A DNA stretch of 64,000 nt, taken from assembly GCA_963922565.1 (NCBI GenBank), contig CAWUIQ010000005.1:1-64000 (forward strand), written 5' to 3'. Below, piece after piece: positions 16,492 through 24,011 of the stretch. The notes under the pieces are model-generated. The model saw nothing but the letters and a program-made list of their open reading frames with translations, made no database searches and had not been told where the DNA came from. The translations under genes and the position numbers were made by a program. The first letter of the stretch is position 1. Every line of letters starts with the position of its first letter. Source of the stretch: JBCBKL01 sp963922565 (GTDB lineage: Bacteria > Pseudomonadota > Alphaproteobacteria > Rhodobacterales > Rhodobacteraceae).

Positions 16492-16875
16492 ATGGCCAAT
16501 AGCATATTAGAACACGTCAACATCACCGTTTCCGACAACCAGGCGACGGCCCGGATGCTGAGCGACCTTTTCGGCTGGCATATCCGCTGGCAGGGCAATG
16601 CGATAAGCGGTGGCCATTCGATCCATATCGGCAATGACGATCAGTACATTGCCATCTACACGCCGCCCAAAACGACGGAACCCGCCCATTCGAATTACAT
16701 CCAGAATGGTGGGCTCAACCATGTCGGCGTGGTCGTTGACGATATCGACGCGACCGAGCGCCGCGTGACCGAGGCCGGTTTCACGCCGATCAACCACGCC
16801 GATTACGAACCCGGTCGGCGGTTTTATTTCCACGACGGGGATGACATCGAATGGGAGGTCGTCAGCTATTCCTGA
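16492..16875 (+). CDS. VOC (glyoxalase/bleomycin-resistance) family protein, SoxR target
   Basis: 127 residues with two beta-alpha-beta-beta-beta halves. Candidate metal ligands are H9 in LEHVNITV, and H and E residues in the second half (LNHVGVVVDDI; WEVVSY). Start chosen at ATG with AAAGGAGAG before it. The divergent SoxR gene and a SoxR promoter argue for a role in handling redox-active toxins or damaged metabolites: ring-cleaving, glutathione-transfer or sequestering activities are all known in this superfamily. The reaction cannot be stated from sequence. It is followed by paired hairpins that may end the transcript. Confidence 0.85.
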   Translation: MANSILEHVNITVSDNQATARMLSDLFGWHIRWQGNAISGGHSIHIGNDDQYIAIYTPPKTTEPAHSNYIQNGGLNHVGVVVDDIDATERRVTEAGFTPINHADYEPGRRFYFHDGDDIEWEVVSYS

Positions 16876-16890
16876 CGCCTTCATTGTTCC

Positions 16891-16941
16891 AGAAATACTC
16901 CGGGGGAGCGCCGAAGGCGCGGGGGCAGCGCCCCCTGCGCC
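16891..16941. repeat. Paired GC-rich hairpins, REP-like intergenic element
   Basis: Two adjacent hairpins: GCGCC-GAA-GGCGC, then GGGGGC-AGC-GCCCCC, preceded by AGAAATACTCCGGGGGA. This double-stem form is, to my recollection, a common dispersed intergenic element in Rhodobacterales genomes. Only one copy is in this window, so repetition must be tested against a genome. It follows the VOC gene and may also work as its terminator. Confidence 0.5.
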
Positions 16942-16945
16942 ACGC

Positions 16946-16975
16946 TTGACGAAAGCAGGCCACGCGTTTTATCTA
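16946..16975 (+). promoter_or_regulatory. Predicted sigma-70 promoter of the cysS leader
   Basis: TTGACG is followed at 18 bp by TATCTA (or at 17 bp by TTATCT). A start site 6-7 nt later falls at about the leader ATG, so the transcript would be leaderless or nearly so. Sequence match to consensus is only moderate. Confidence 0.45.
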
Positions 16976-16981
16976 CGCCCC

Positions 16982-17023
16982 ATGAACCGGACCTGCATCA
17001 TCATTTGCTGCATCGCCTGCTGA
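16982..17023 (+). CDS. Cysteine-rich leader peptide of cysS (13 aa)
   Basis: A 13-codon frame, MNRTCIIICCIAC then TGA, lies ~75 nt before cysS. Four of thirteen codons are Cys (positions 5, 9, 10, 13), far above chance. The last Cys codon and the stop lie inside the 5' arm of a hairpin followed by a T-rich run. This is the layout of a ribosome-mediated attenuator sensing charged tRNA-Cys, suited to controlling cysteinyl-tRNA synthetase. No Shine-Dalgarno precedes the ATG; the predicted start of transcription is at or next to it, so it may be translated as a leaderless message. Function is inferred. Confidence 0.68.
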   Translation: MNRTCIIICCIAC

Positions 17024-17049
17024 CAATTCAGCGGGCCGGTTTTTCTTTT
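17015..17049 (+). terminator. Attenuator hairpin between Cys leader and cysS
   Basis: A 9-bp stem (GCCTGCTGA / TCAGCGGGC, one G-U) with a CAAT loop is followed by CGG and then TTTTTCTTTT. It overlaps the last three codons of the leader including its stop. A ribosome stalled at the upstream Cys codons could cover the 5' arm and let transcription go on into cysS. Confidence 0.6.
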
Positions 17050-17099
17050 CCTCGACAACAAGACTTGCTAGGCCCGCGCCAACCCCGCGTGAGGACGCT

Positions 17100-18530
17100 A
17101 TGGATATCCGCCTTTACAACACGGCCACACGGCAGAAAGAGCTGCTGACCCCGCTCGATCCGGAAAACGTGCGGATGTATGTCTGTGGCCCCACGGTCTA
17201 TGACCGCGCGCATCTGGGAAATGCCCGGCCGGTACTGGTGTTCGATGTCCTCTACCGTCTTTTGCGTCATGTATATGGAGACGACCACGTCACCTATGTC
17301 CGGAACTTCACGGATGTGGACGACCGCATCAATGAAACGGCGCAAAAGCGCAAAGCGGCAGGTGCGTCGGGCACATTGGAAGAGCTGATCCATGACCGGG
17401 CGGATGAAACGATCCGCTGGTATCATGACGATATGGATGCGCTTGGGGCCTTGCGTCCTGACTACGAACCACGGGCAACCGAATACATCGCCCAGATGAT
17501 CGCGATGATCGAAACGCTGATTGCTGATGGTTTTGCCTACGAAAAGGACGGGCACGTCCTGTTCCGCGTGCGCAAGTACGAGGATTACGGCAAGCTCTCG
17601 GGCCGATCGGTCGACGACATGATCGCGGGCGCACGGGTCGAGGTGGCGCCGTTCAAAGAGGATCCGATGGATTTCGTCCTGTGGAAGCCCTCCGATGACG
17701 AACTGCCCGGATGGCAGAGCCCGTGGGGCAGGGGCCGCCCTGGCTGGCACATCGAGTGCTCAGCCATGGCGCACGCCCTGTTGGGCGCGGGCTTTGACAT
17801 CCACGGCGGCGGCAACGACCTGATGTTCCCCCATCATGAAAACGAGATTGCCCAATCGAAATGCGCGGGTCACGACTTTGCGCGGATCTGGATGCATAAC
17901 GAGATGCTGCAGGTCGAAGGCAAGAAGATGTCCAAGTCGCTGGGCAACTTCTTTACCGTGCGGGATCTGCTGGATGAGGGCGTGCCAGGCGAGGTCATCC
18001 GCTTCGTGATGCTGTCGACGCATTATCGCAAGCCGATGGATTGGACCGAGAAGAAGCGGCGGGAGGCTGAGGCGACGCTTGCAACTTGGTACTGGGTGGT
18101 TGAGGGCAGTTCTCCTGCAGATCCGCCGACTGAATTTCTTGACGCTCTCTCCAACGACTTGAACACCAGTCAGGCGCTGACAGTCATGCGAGAACTCGCC
18201 AAGAAAGGTGATGCCGGCAAGCTTTTGGGTTGCCTGGGCTTACTAGGTTTCCCCACTGCTCTGGAAAACGTCAGTGCTGGTATCCGGTCCAAAGTGGACG
18301 CAAAAAACAGCGTGGCGTCTTGGATCGACACAGATGGCAATCTGCTTCGTCTGAAATGGAACCTTCAGAAACTACGGGACGACGCCAAGAAGAGTAAGGA
18401 TTTCTCAGCCGTGGATGCGATGAAGGCGGCACTGGTCAACGCCGGTGTTGAGGTTCGCATGTCAAAGGACGGTGTTGAACTGGTTGAAACGGTTGATTTC
18501 GATCCTTCCAAACTTGAGGCCTTGAAATGA
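17100..18530 (+). CDS. cysS: Cysteinyl-tRNA synthetase
   Basis: Charges tRNA-Cys. Class I motifs are present: the HLGN form of HIGH (residues 38-41), zinc ligand Cys29 in CGPTVYD, HIECSAM and HHENEIAQ for zinc and substrate binding, and KMSKS. Length 476 is normal. ATG is preceded by GAGGA. Base composition changes inside the gene: from about residue 335 onward GC falls to roughly half (hand counts of 48-57% per 60-nt line) against about two thirds before, with matching codon shifts, in the anticodon-binding C-terminal part. A Cys-rich leader and attenuator lie upstream. Confidence 0.95.
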   Translation: MDIRLYNTATRQKELLTPLDPENVRMYVCGPTVYDRAHLGNARPVLVFDVLYRLLRHVYGDDHVTYVRNFTDVDDRINETAQKRKAAGASGTLEELIHDRADETIRWYHDDMDALGALRPDYEPRATEYIAQMIAMIETLIADGFAYEKDGHVLFRVRKYEDYGKLSGRSVDDMIAGARVEVAPFKEDPMDFVLWKPSDDELPGWQSPWGRGRPGWHIECSAMAHALLGAGFDIHGGGNDLMFPHHENEIAQSKCAGHDFARIWMHNEMLQVEGKKMSKSLGNFFTVRDLLDEGVPGEVIRFVMLSTHYRKPMDWTEKKRREAEATLATWYWVVEGSSPADPPTEFLDALSNDLNTSQALTVMRELAKKGDAGKLLGCLGLLGFPTALENVSAGIRSKVDAKNSVASWIDTDGNLLRLKWNLQKLRDDAKKSKDFSAVDAMKAALVNAGVEVRMSKDGVELVETVDFDPSKLEALK

Positions 18531-18810
18531 GGTTTGTGTTGCTCGACGAGGCCAGCGCCCGTCCCGCACGGGGCCTCTGTCCGCCAACTGCGCGTTTACC
18601 ATATCGCACTGCGTCGCTGTTCAGAGGAAGATCGACAAAGCGCCCGCCCCGTGGGGGGGCGGGACGGGCGTTGGCCGGCGCTGCCGGCTTGGCTACCAGC
18701 TTTGACAGGGCGTTTGCCGCCTCGGACGGAACTGCAACTCATATCCCCGATCTGGCGTCAGCTTCGGCGTCGGTACGCGGTGAGCCCCTTCTCGACCCGG
18801 GTGTTCGACA
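18531..18810. other. 280-nt spacer between cysS and cimA with GC-rich hairpin
   Basis: No recognisable gene. One plus frame spans it exactly, with an ATGA overlap to cysS and another to cimA, and a second frame is also open; neither product looks like a known protein, and the GC-rich sequence keeps frames open by chance. A perfect 8-bp all-GC hairpin (CCCGCCCC / GGGGCGGG, 18643-18663) lies in the middle without a T-run. It could be an mRNA-processing or Rho-independent-like element, or the remnant of a lost gene. Confidence 0.4.
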
Positions 18811-20445
18811 ATGACCCGCGAACGCCTCTACCTCTTTGACACAACCCTCCGCGACGGGCAGCAGACCCAGGGCGTTCAGTTTTCCACCGCAGAGAAGGTG
18901 CAGATCGCAAAGGCCCTTGATGCCCTCGGCGTCGATTATATCGAAGGTGGCTGGCCTGGGGCGAACCCGACCGACAGCGCTTTTTTTGATGCCGCCCCCA
19001 AGACGCGGGCCACGATGACCGCGTTCGGCATGACAAAGCGGGCAGGGATCAGCGCCGAGAATGACGACGTACTGGCCGCCGTGCTGAACGCGGGCACGCA
19101 GGCCGTCTGTCTCGTGGGCAAGACCCACGATTTCCACGTGACGAAGGCGCTCGGCATCGACCTTGCCGAGAACACCGCGAACATCGCCAAATCGATCGAA
19201 TACCTTCGGCGTCGGGGCACTACGGCCATCTTTGATGCCGAGCACTTTTTTGACGGGTACAAATCCAATCCCGACTATGCGCTCGAAACCATCCATGCCG
19301 CCTGTCAGGCCGGTGCGCGCTGGATCGCACTGTGCGATACGAATGGCGGGGCGCTGCCGCATGAGGTCCACAAGATCACCGAGGCGGTGATCGCGTCGGG
19401 CATCCCGGGTGATCACCTTGGCATCCACACGCACAATGACACCGAAAACGCCGTGGCCAACTCGCTTGCGGCCGTCGATGCGGGTGCCCGTCAGATCCAG
19501 GGCACGCTGAACGGGCTGGGCGAGCGTTGCGGGAATGCGAACCTAACGTCGCTGATCCCCATCCTGAAGCTGAAGGAGCCTTATGCTTCGCGCTTCGAGA
19601 TCGGTGTTACTGACGACGCGCTGGAAAATCTCACGCGGACGTCCCGGATGCTCGACGACATCCTGAACCGGGTGCCGACGAAGCAGGCGCCGTTCGTTGG
19701 TTCCTCTGCCTTTGCCCACAAGGCCGGGCTGCATGCGAGCGCGATCCTCAAGGACCCCAGCACCTACGAGCACATTGAACCGGGCGCCGTCGGTAACAGC
19801 CGGATCATCCCGATGTCGAACCAGGCGGGCCAGTCAAACTTGCGTCGGCGCTTGGCCGAGGCTGGCCTTGACGTCGCCAAAGACGATCCGGCGCTGCCGC
19901 GCATCCTCGAACGGGTCAAGGCGCGCGAGGCCGAGGGTTATAGCTATGACACCGCGCAGGCGTCCTTTGAGCTGCTGGCACGGGACGAGCTGGGGTTGCT
20001 GCCCGAGTTCTTCGAGGTCAAGCGCTATCGGGTGACGGTCGAACGGCGCAAGAACAAGCGCAACGAAATGGTGTCGCTGTCCGAGGCGGTGGTCGTCGTT
20101 AAGGTCGATGGGCAGAAGATGCTGAGCGTGAGCGAAAGCATGGACGAGACCGGCAACGATCGCGGCCCCGTCAACGCGCTGGCCAAGGCGCTGGCCAAGG
20201 ATCTGGGGCGGTATCAATCCCACGTCGCTGACATTCGCCTGACTGACTTCAAGGTGCGGATCACCCAAGGCGGAACCGAGGCCGTCACACGCGTCATCAT
20301 CGACAGCGAAGACGGGCAGGGCCGCCGATGGTCCACCGTCGGGGTGAGTGCAAATATCGTTGACGCCAGCTTTGAGGCGCTGCTTGATGCGATCCGGTGG
20401 AAACTGGTGCGCGACGGCGCAGCGACGGCAAGAGTGGCAGAATGA
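18811..20445 (+). CDS. cimA: (R)-citramalate synthase
   Basis: Condenses acetyl-CoA with pyruvate to citramalate, giving 2-oxobutyrate for isoleucine without threonine. The TIM-barrel domain has FDTTLRDGQQ near residue 9 with the metal-binding Asp, the HTHND metal motif, and GLGERCGNAN. A C-terminal LeuA-type regulatory domain follows (about 420-535), and 544 residues is the long CimA form. The segment HKAGLHASAILK is typical. It is followed with a 4-nt overlap by a methyltransferase gene. Confidence 0.92.
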   Translation: MTRERLYLFDTTLRDGQQTQGVQFSTAEKVQIAKALDALGVDYIEGGWPGANPTDSAFFDAAPKTRATMTAFGMTKRAGISAENDDVLAAVLNAGTQAVCLVGKTHDFHVTKALGIDLAENTANIAKSIEYLRRRGTTAIFDAEHFFDGYKSNPDYALETIHAACQAGARWIALCDTNGGALPHEVHKITEAVIASGIPGDHLGIHTHNDTENAVANSLAAVDAGARQIQGTLNGLGERCGNANLTSLIPILKLKEPYASRFEIGVTDDALENLTRTSRMLDDILNRVPTKQAPFVGSSAFAHKAGLHASAILKDPSTYEHIEPGAVGNSRIIPMSNQAGQSNLRRRLAEAGLDVAKDDPALPRILERVKAREAEGYSYDTAQASFELLARDELGLLPEFFEVKRYRVTVERRKNKRNEMVSLSEAVVVVKVDGQKMLSVSESMDETGNDRGPVNALAKALAKDLGRYQSHVADIRLTDFKVRITQGGTEAVTRVIIDSEDGQGRRWSTVGVSANIVDASFEALLDAIRWKLVRDGAATARVAE

Positions 20446-21152
20446 ACCGAACGGCCTTTTTTACCCTGCATCGCGATCTTCCGCGGGAGGGGCCGGGCCT
20501 GCCGGATGACGTGATGTGGGCGCTTTCGCGGATCGACAACCTGCCCAAGACGGTTCTCGATGCCGCATGCGGTCCGGGTGCGGATACCGAGACGCTGGCC
20601 CGCGTCTTGCCCGATGCCCGTATCGACGCGGTCGACAAGCAATCGCATTTTGTCGAGGCTGCCGCCGCCCGCACGGCCGAATTCGGTGACCGCGTTCGGG
20701 TCTGGCAGGGGGACATGTCGCAGGTCACCGGCCCCTATGACATGATCTGGTGTGCCGGTGCCGTTTATTTTCTTGGTATCGAGGAGGCGCTGCGGATCTG
20801 GGCGCCGGTGCTGAACAAGGGCGGCTACATCGCCTTTTCCGAACCCTATCTGCCCGAATGGGCCGGGGCCGCGGCCAAGACATTCTGGGATGACTATCCG
20901 TCAATCACCGATGCAAAGACCATCCGCAACGTGGTCAAGGAGGCCGGGTACCAGACCATCGCGACCCGTCTGATACGCGGTGAGGCGTGGGAAGCCTATT
21001 ACGGCCCGATTGAGGAGCGCATTGCCTCTCTGCGAACCAACGGCCTATCCGCTGCCGTCGAAGAGGTCTGCCAGGCCGCAGAGGCCGAGATTGAAGCGTG
21101 GCGGGCGGCACCAGATGACATCGCCTATCTGGGTGTCCTGGTCCGCCTGTGA
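20442..21152 (+). CDS. Class I SAM-dependent methyltransferase
   Basis: 236 residues with the SAM-binding motif I DAACGPGADT (residues 40-49), an acidic residue ending the second strand (DAVDKQ) and WCAGAVYFLG before strand 5. The C-terminal half (RNVVKEAGYQTIATRLI) suits small-molecule methyltransferases of the UbiE/trans-aconitate type. ATGA overlap with cimA and GTGA overlap with the next gene indicate one transcript. The substrate is not evident. Confidence 0.8.
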   Translation: MNRTAFFTLHRDLPREGPGLPDDVMWALSRIDNLPKTVLDAACGPGADTETLARVLPDARIDAVDKQSHFVEAAAARTAEFGDRVRVWQGDMSQVTGPYDMIWCAGAVYFLGIEEALRIWAPVLNKGGYIAFSEPYLPEWAGAAAKTFWDDYPSITDAKTIRNVVKEAGYQTIATRLIRGEAWEAYYGPIEERIASLRTNGLSAAVEEVCQAAEAEIEAWRAAPDDIAYLGVLVRL

Positions 21153-21898
21153 GCCTTGATCCCGATACGATCGCGTGCGCCAGAACTGTCGAAAAGGGTG
21201 ATCCTGACAGGTTCCGAACGGTCATGGCGGCGCCGCTTGCCGCCCGGAAGGTTCTTTTCCCACTCTATGCGTTCAATATCGAGGTCGCCCGTGCCCCTTG
21301 GGTGACGCAGGAAGCGATGATCGCTGAGATGCGGTTGCAATGGTGGCGCGACGCCCTTGGCGAGATCGCCGAAGGGGGGGCGGTGCGTCGCCATGAAGTG
21401 ACATCGCCGTTGGCCCATGTGCTGACCCCACAGGATGCGCGGAGGTTGGATGAAAGTGTCGCTATCCGCCGTTGGGACATCTATCGCGATCCGTTCGAAG
21501 ATGAGGCGCACTTTGACGCCTATATCGACCAGACAGCCGGGCATCTGATGTGGACGGCTGCGCGAATCTTGGGCCGTGACGACGAGGCCGGGGTGCGCGG
21601 CATCGCATATGGCGCGGGCGTCGCGGCGTTCCTGCGCGCCATCCCGGCACTGGAGGAGGCGGGCCGGATCCCTCTGCTCGATGGTACCACTGCGGGTATC
21701 CGCGCGCTTGCCCAACAAGCGCTCGATCGAATGGGGCGGGGCCAGGTCGGCGCACATCCGGCACTCTGGCCCGCGATCGGTGCGCGGCGTGTCTTGCGAC
21801 AGGCGATCAAAAGCCCGGCGTCGGTCGCTGAGGGCCGATTGCCGCAAGCGCTGACACCGGGGCGGCTGATCTGGGCGCGCCTGACGGCGCTGGGTTAA
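21149..21898 (+). CDS. Squalene/phytoene synthase-family protein (NDUFAF6-like)
   Basis: 249 residues, GTG start overlapping the previous stop. The all-helical isoprenoid-synthase fold is suggested by LFPLYAFNIEVARAPW, MRLQWWRDALGEI and FDAYIDQTAGHLMW. The two Asp-rich substrate motifs (DxxxD) of true squalene or phytoene synthases are not intact: the first reads NIEVA and the second YIDQT. No carotenoid or hopanoid genes are close. It therefore looks like the NDUFAF6 branch, linked to respiratory complex I assembly, rather than an active synthase. Weakly supported beyond the family. Confidence 0.72.
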   Translation: MSLDPDTIACARTVEKGDPDRFRTVMAAPLAARKVLFPLYAFNIEVARAPWVTQEAMIAEMRLQWWRDALGEIAEGGAVRRHEVTSPLAHVLTPQDARRLDESVAIRRWDIYRDPFEDEAHFDAYIDQTAGHLMWTAARILGRDDEAGVRGIAYGAGVAAFLRAIPALEEAGRIPLLDGTTAGIRALAQQALDRMGRGQVGAHPALWPAIGARRVLRQAIKSPASVAEGRLPQALTPGRLIWARLTALG

Positions 21899-21967
21899 CT
21901 CGAAATCAATCCCGAGGCCGGGTTGGAAGAGGCGCTTTTGACCACAGGTTTGATGGGTCGCATCCGA

Positions 21968-23200
21968 TTACTCGCCGGGAACGTCAACCGGTTTCGGCCG
22001 CATTATCAACCAGATCAGCGCACCACCGGCGAGGACAAGAAACGGGACCATGGCCATGTTGACGGCTGCCCAGCCCTCGACCGGATCGCCACCCGAGCAA
22101 TTCATAAGCCCGCCCGAGGCCAACGAGGCGAGAGTCACGCAACCAAAGACGATGGCGTCGTTCAGGCCCTGCATCCGGCCGCGTTCTTGTGGCGTGTGGG
22201 CGCTGGCAAGCATGGTGGTCGCGCCGATAAAACCAAAGTTCCATCCAAGGCCCAGAAGGATAAGGGCGCCGAAGAAATTGGTCAGTTCGACGCCTTGCAA
22301 CGCCACGCCACCGGCCAAAGCGAGGATCAGGAGGCCGAGCCCCATGATCCGCTCGACCCCGAACCGGGCAATGAGGTGACCGGTAAAGAAGGATGGGGCA
22401 AACATCGCCAGTACATGTGCTGTGACCACGTTCGATGCATCGACCACGCCAAAGCCGCATCCAACAACCGCCAGCGGGGTTGAGGTCATCACAAGGTTCA
22501 TTAGGGCGTAAGAAACCGCCGCGCAGATCACCGCGACAGCAATGCGCGGGTTTGTCAGCAACTCGCGGCGGCTGCGTCCTGCTGATGTCGTCTGGGTGAC
22601 GGGTGGCGGTTTGGGGATATCCAGCAGGAAGAACAGTAGCATTCCCAGGACGTTGAACGCCATCGCGGCCACGTAGACCGGAAAGAAGCGCATGACGGTG
22701 GCATCTGGCGTCTGTTCGCTGAGCCAGCCCACCAATTGTGGCCCGATGATCGCCGACAACAGCCCGCCTGCCATGACATACGAAATGGCCTTCGGCCGAT
22801 ATGCGTCCGAAGCCGTATCAGCGGCGGCAAAGCGATAAAAACCCTGAGCTGACATATAGATTCCGGTGAGGTAGCTGCCGAAGAGGAAGATCCAGAAGTT
22901 GCCCAGCGTCAGCGCATAGGCCGAGATCGCGGCACCAATCAGGCCCCCGGTAGCACCGACAACAAAGCCCGCGCGGCGTCCAAAACGCTGCATCACGCCC
23001 GAAAGCCACGGTGCGGTGGTCATCGAACCGAAAACGATCAGCGATATCGGCAGCGTGGCGAGACACGCGATCGGCGAAAGTTGCTGCCCGGCGAGGCCGC
23101 CAACCACGAATATCATCGTGATCTGACTGCCCAGAAAAGCCTGGGCGGCCACCAGCACCGCCACGTTGCGTTTGGCGCGACTGTCATCGACATGGGTCAT
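21968..23200 (-). CDS. Major facilitator superfamily transporter
   Basis: 410 residues with twelve predicted membrane helices. The loop after helix 2 (MQRFGRRAGFVVG) carries the MFS GxxxDRxGRR-like motif A in a weakened form, and FLLDIPKPPPVTQ is the central cytoplasmic loop. It looks like a drug or metabolite exporter, but the substrate is unknown. Convergent with the phytoene-synthase-like gene and divergent from the CobK-like gene, so it is probably a single-gene transcript. Confidence 0.85.
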   Translation of the reverse strand: MTHVDDSRAKRNVAVLVAAQAFLGSQITMIFVVGGLAGQQLSPIACLATLPISLIVFGSMTTAPWLSGVMQRFGRRAGFVVGATGGLIGAAISAYALTLGNFWIFLFGSYLTGIYMSAQGFYRFAAADTASDAYRPKAISYVMAGGLLSAIIGPQLVGWLSEQTPDATVMRFFPVYVAAMAFNVLGMLLFFLLDIPKPPPVTQTTSAGRSRRELLTNPRIAVAVICAAVSYALMNLVMTSTPLAVVGCGFGVVDASNVVTAHVLAMFAPSFFTGHLIARFGVERIMGLGLLILALAGGVALQGVELTNFFGALILLGLGWNFGFIGATTMLASAHTPQERGRMQGLNDAIVFGCVTLASLASGGLMNCSGGDPVEGWAAVNMAMVPFLVLAGGALIWLIMRPKPVDVPGE

Positions 23201-23276
23201 GCCCTTCCGTTATCGGCTTGGCTTCCGGCTCACAAGCGCCTTGCGCCCTGCTTTCACCGCATTAGTGTCGCGCCTG

Positions 23277-24008
23277 ATGGCGCTTGCTTCTTCCAAACGT
23301 GTTCTTGTCCTTGCCGGATCTGGGGAAAGTCCGTTGATCGCCAATGCTTTGGCGGCAGAAGGTCATGTTGTCGTCTCTGCCTGGGCGGAGCCTGCACGCG
23401 GTATTGCTCCTTTCGCGATGCCGCCCGAAGTGACCGATCTGAGCAGTCCGGCACGCGTCGCTGACCATGTCGCGGCGCACCGCATTGATGCGGTCGTCGA
23501 CGCGTCGCACTGCTTTGATACCCCGGTCAGCGAAGCAGCCGCGACGCTTTCCCTTCCCCGTGTGCAAGTGGTGCGACCGGAATGGAAGCCCGTTGCGGGG
23601 GATCGTTGGCAACTCTTTGATCGGCTCGAGGATGCTGTTGCGGTTCTTGACAAGGATGCAAGGGTTCTGGCTGCAACGGGTCGGGGTAGTGAGGCGACCT
23701 TTGCATCCTGTCCTGCGCTGGTGTTTCTTCGGCAGAACACGCCCCACCAACAGAAGTCATCACTGCCTAACATCCGTTACCTTTTTGGCGATCCGCCCTT
23801 TTCCATGGAGGGGGAGGCGGAGCAGTTCCGCGAACTGGCGCTGACGCACCTGCTGGTCCGCAACACGGGCGGCGATGCTGGCTATGGCAAGATCGCGGCC
23901 GCCCGTCGGTTGGAGCTGGATGTTCTCATGCTGCGTCGGCCCGCGCCGCCACCGGGCCTTCATGTTGCGACGTTCGATGCGGCATTGGACTGGGTTAGGA
24001 AGCTCTAG
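23277..24008 (+). CDS. cobK: Precorrin-6A reductase-like protein
   Basis: 243 residues. The N-terminus (VLVLAGSGESPLIANAL) matches the nucleotide-binding start of CobK/CbiJ and the C-terminus (LLVRNTGGDAGYGKIAAARRL) is the family's strongest motif. CobK reduces precorrin-6A in cobalamin synthesis using NADPH. The usual DATHPFA motif reads DASHCFD here. No other cobalamin gene is near; it is followed 3 nt later by a DNA glycosylase gene. The start is uncertain; ATG at the MALASSKR position places it clear of the divergent transporter gene. Confidence 0.75.
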   Translation: MALASSKRVLVLAGSGESPLIANALAAEGHVVVSAWAEPARGIAPFAMPPEVTDLSSPARVADHVAAHRIDAVVDASHCFDTPVSEAAATLSLPRVQVVRPEWKPVAGDRWQLFDRLEDAVAVLDKDARVLAATGRGSEATFASCPALVFLRQNTPHQQKSSLPNIRYLFGDPPFSMEGEAEQFRELALTHLLVRNTGGDAGYGKIAAARRLELDVLMLRRPAPPPGLHVATFDAALDWVRKL

Positions 24009-24011
24009 CCG

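Noticed and set aside
21149..21898. Carotenoid/hopanoid synthase as pathway gene
   Set aside because: Asp-rich substrate motifs are not intact and no crt or hpn genes adjoin it.
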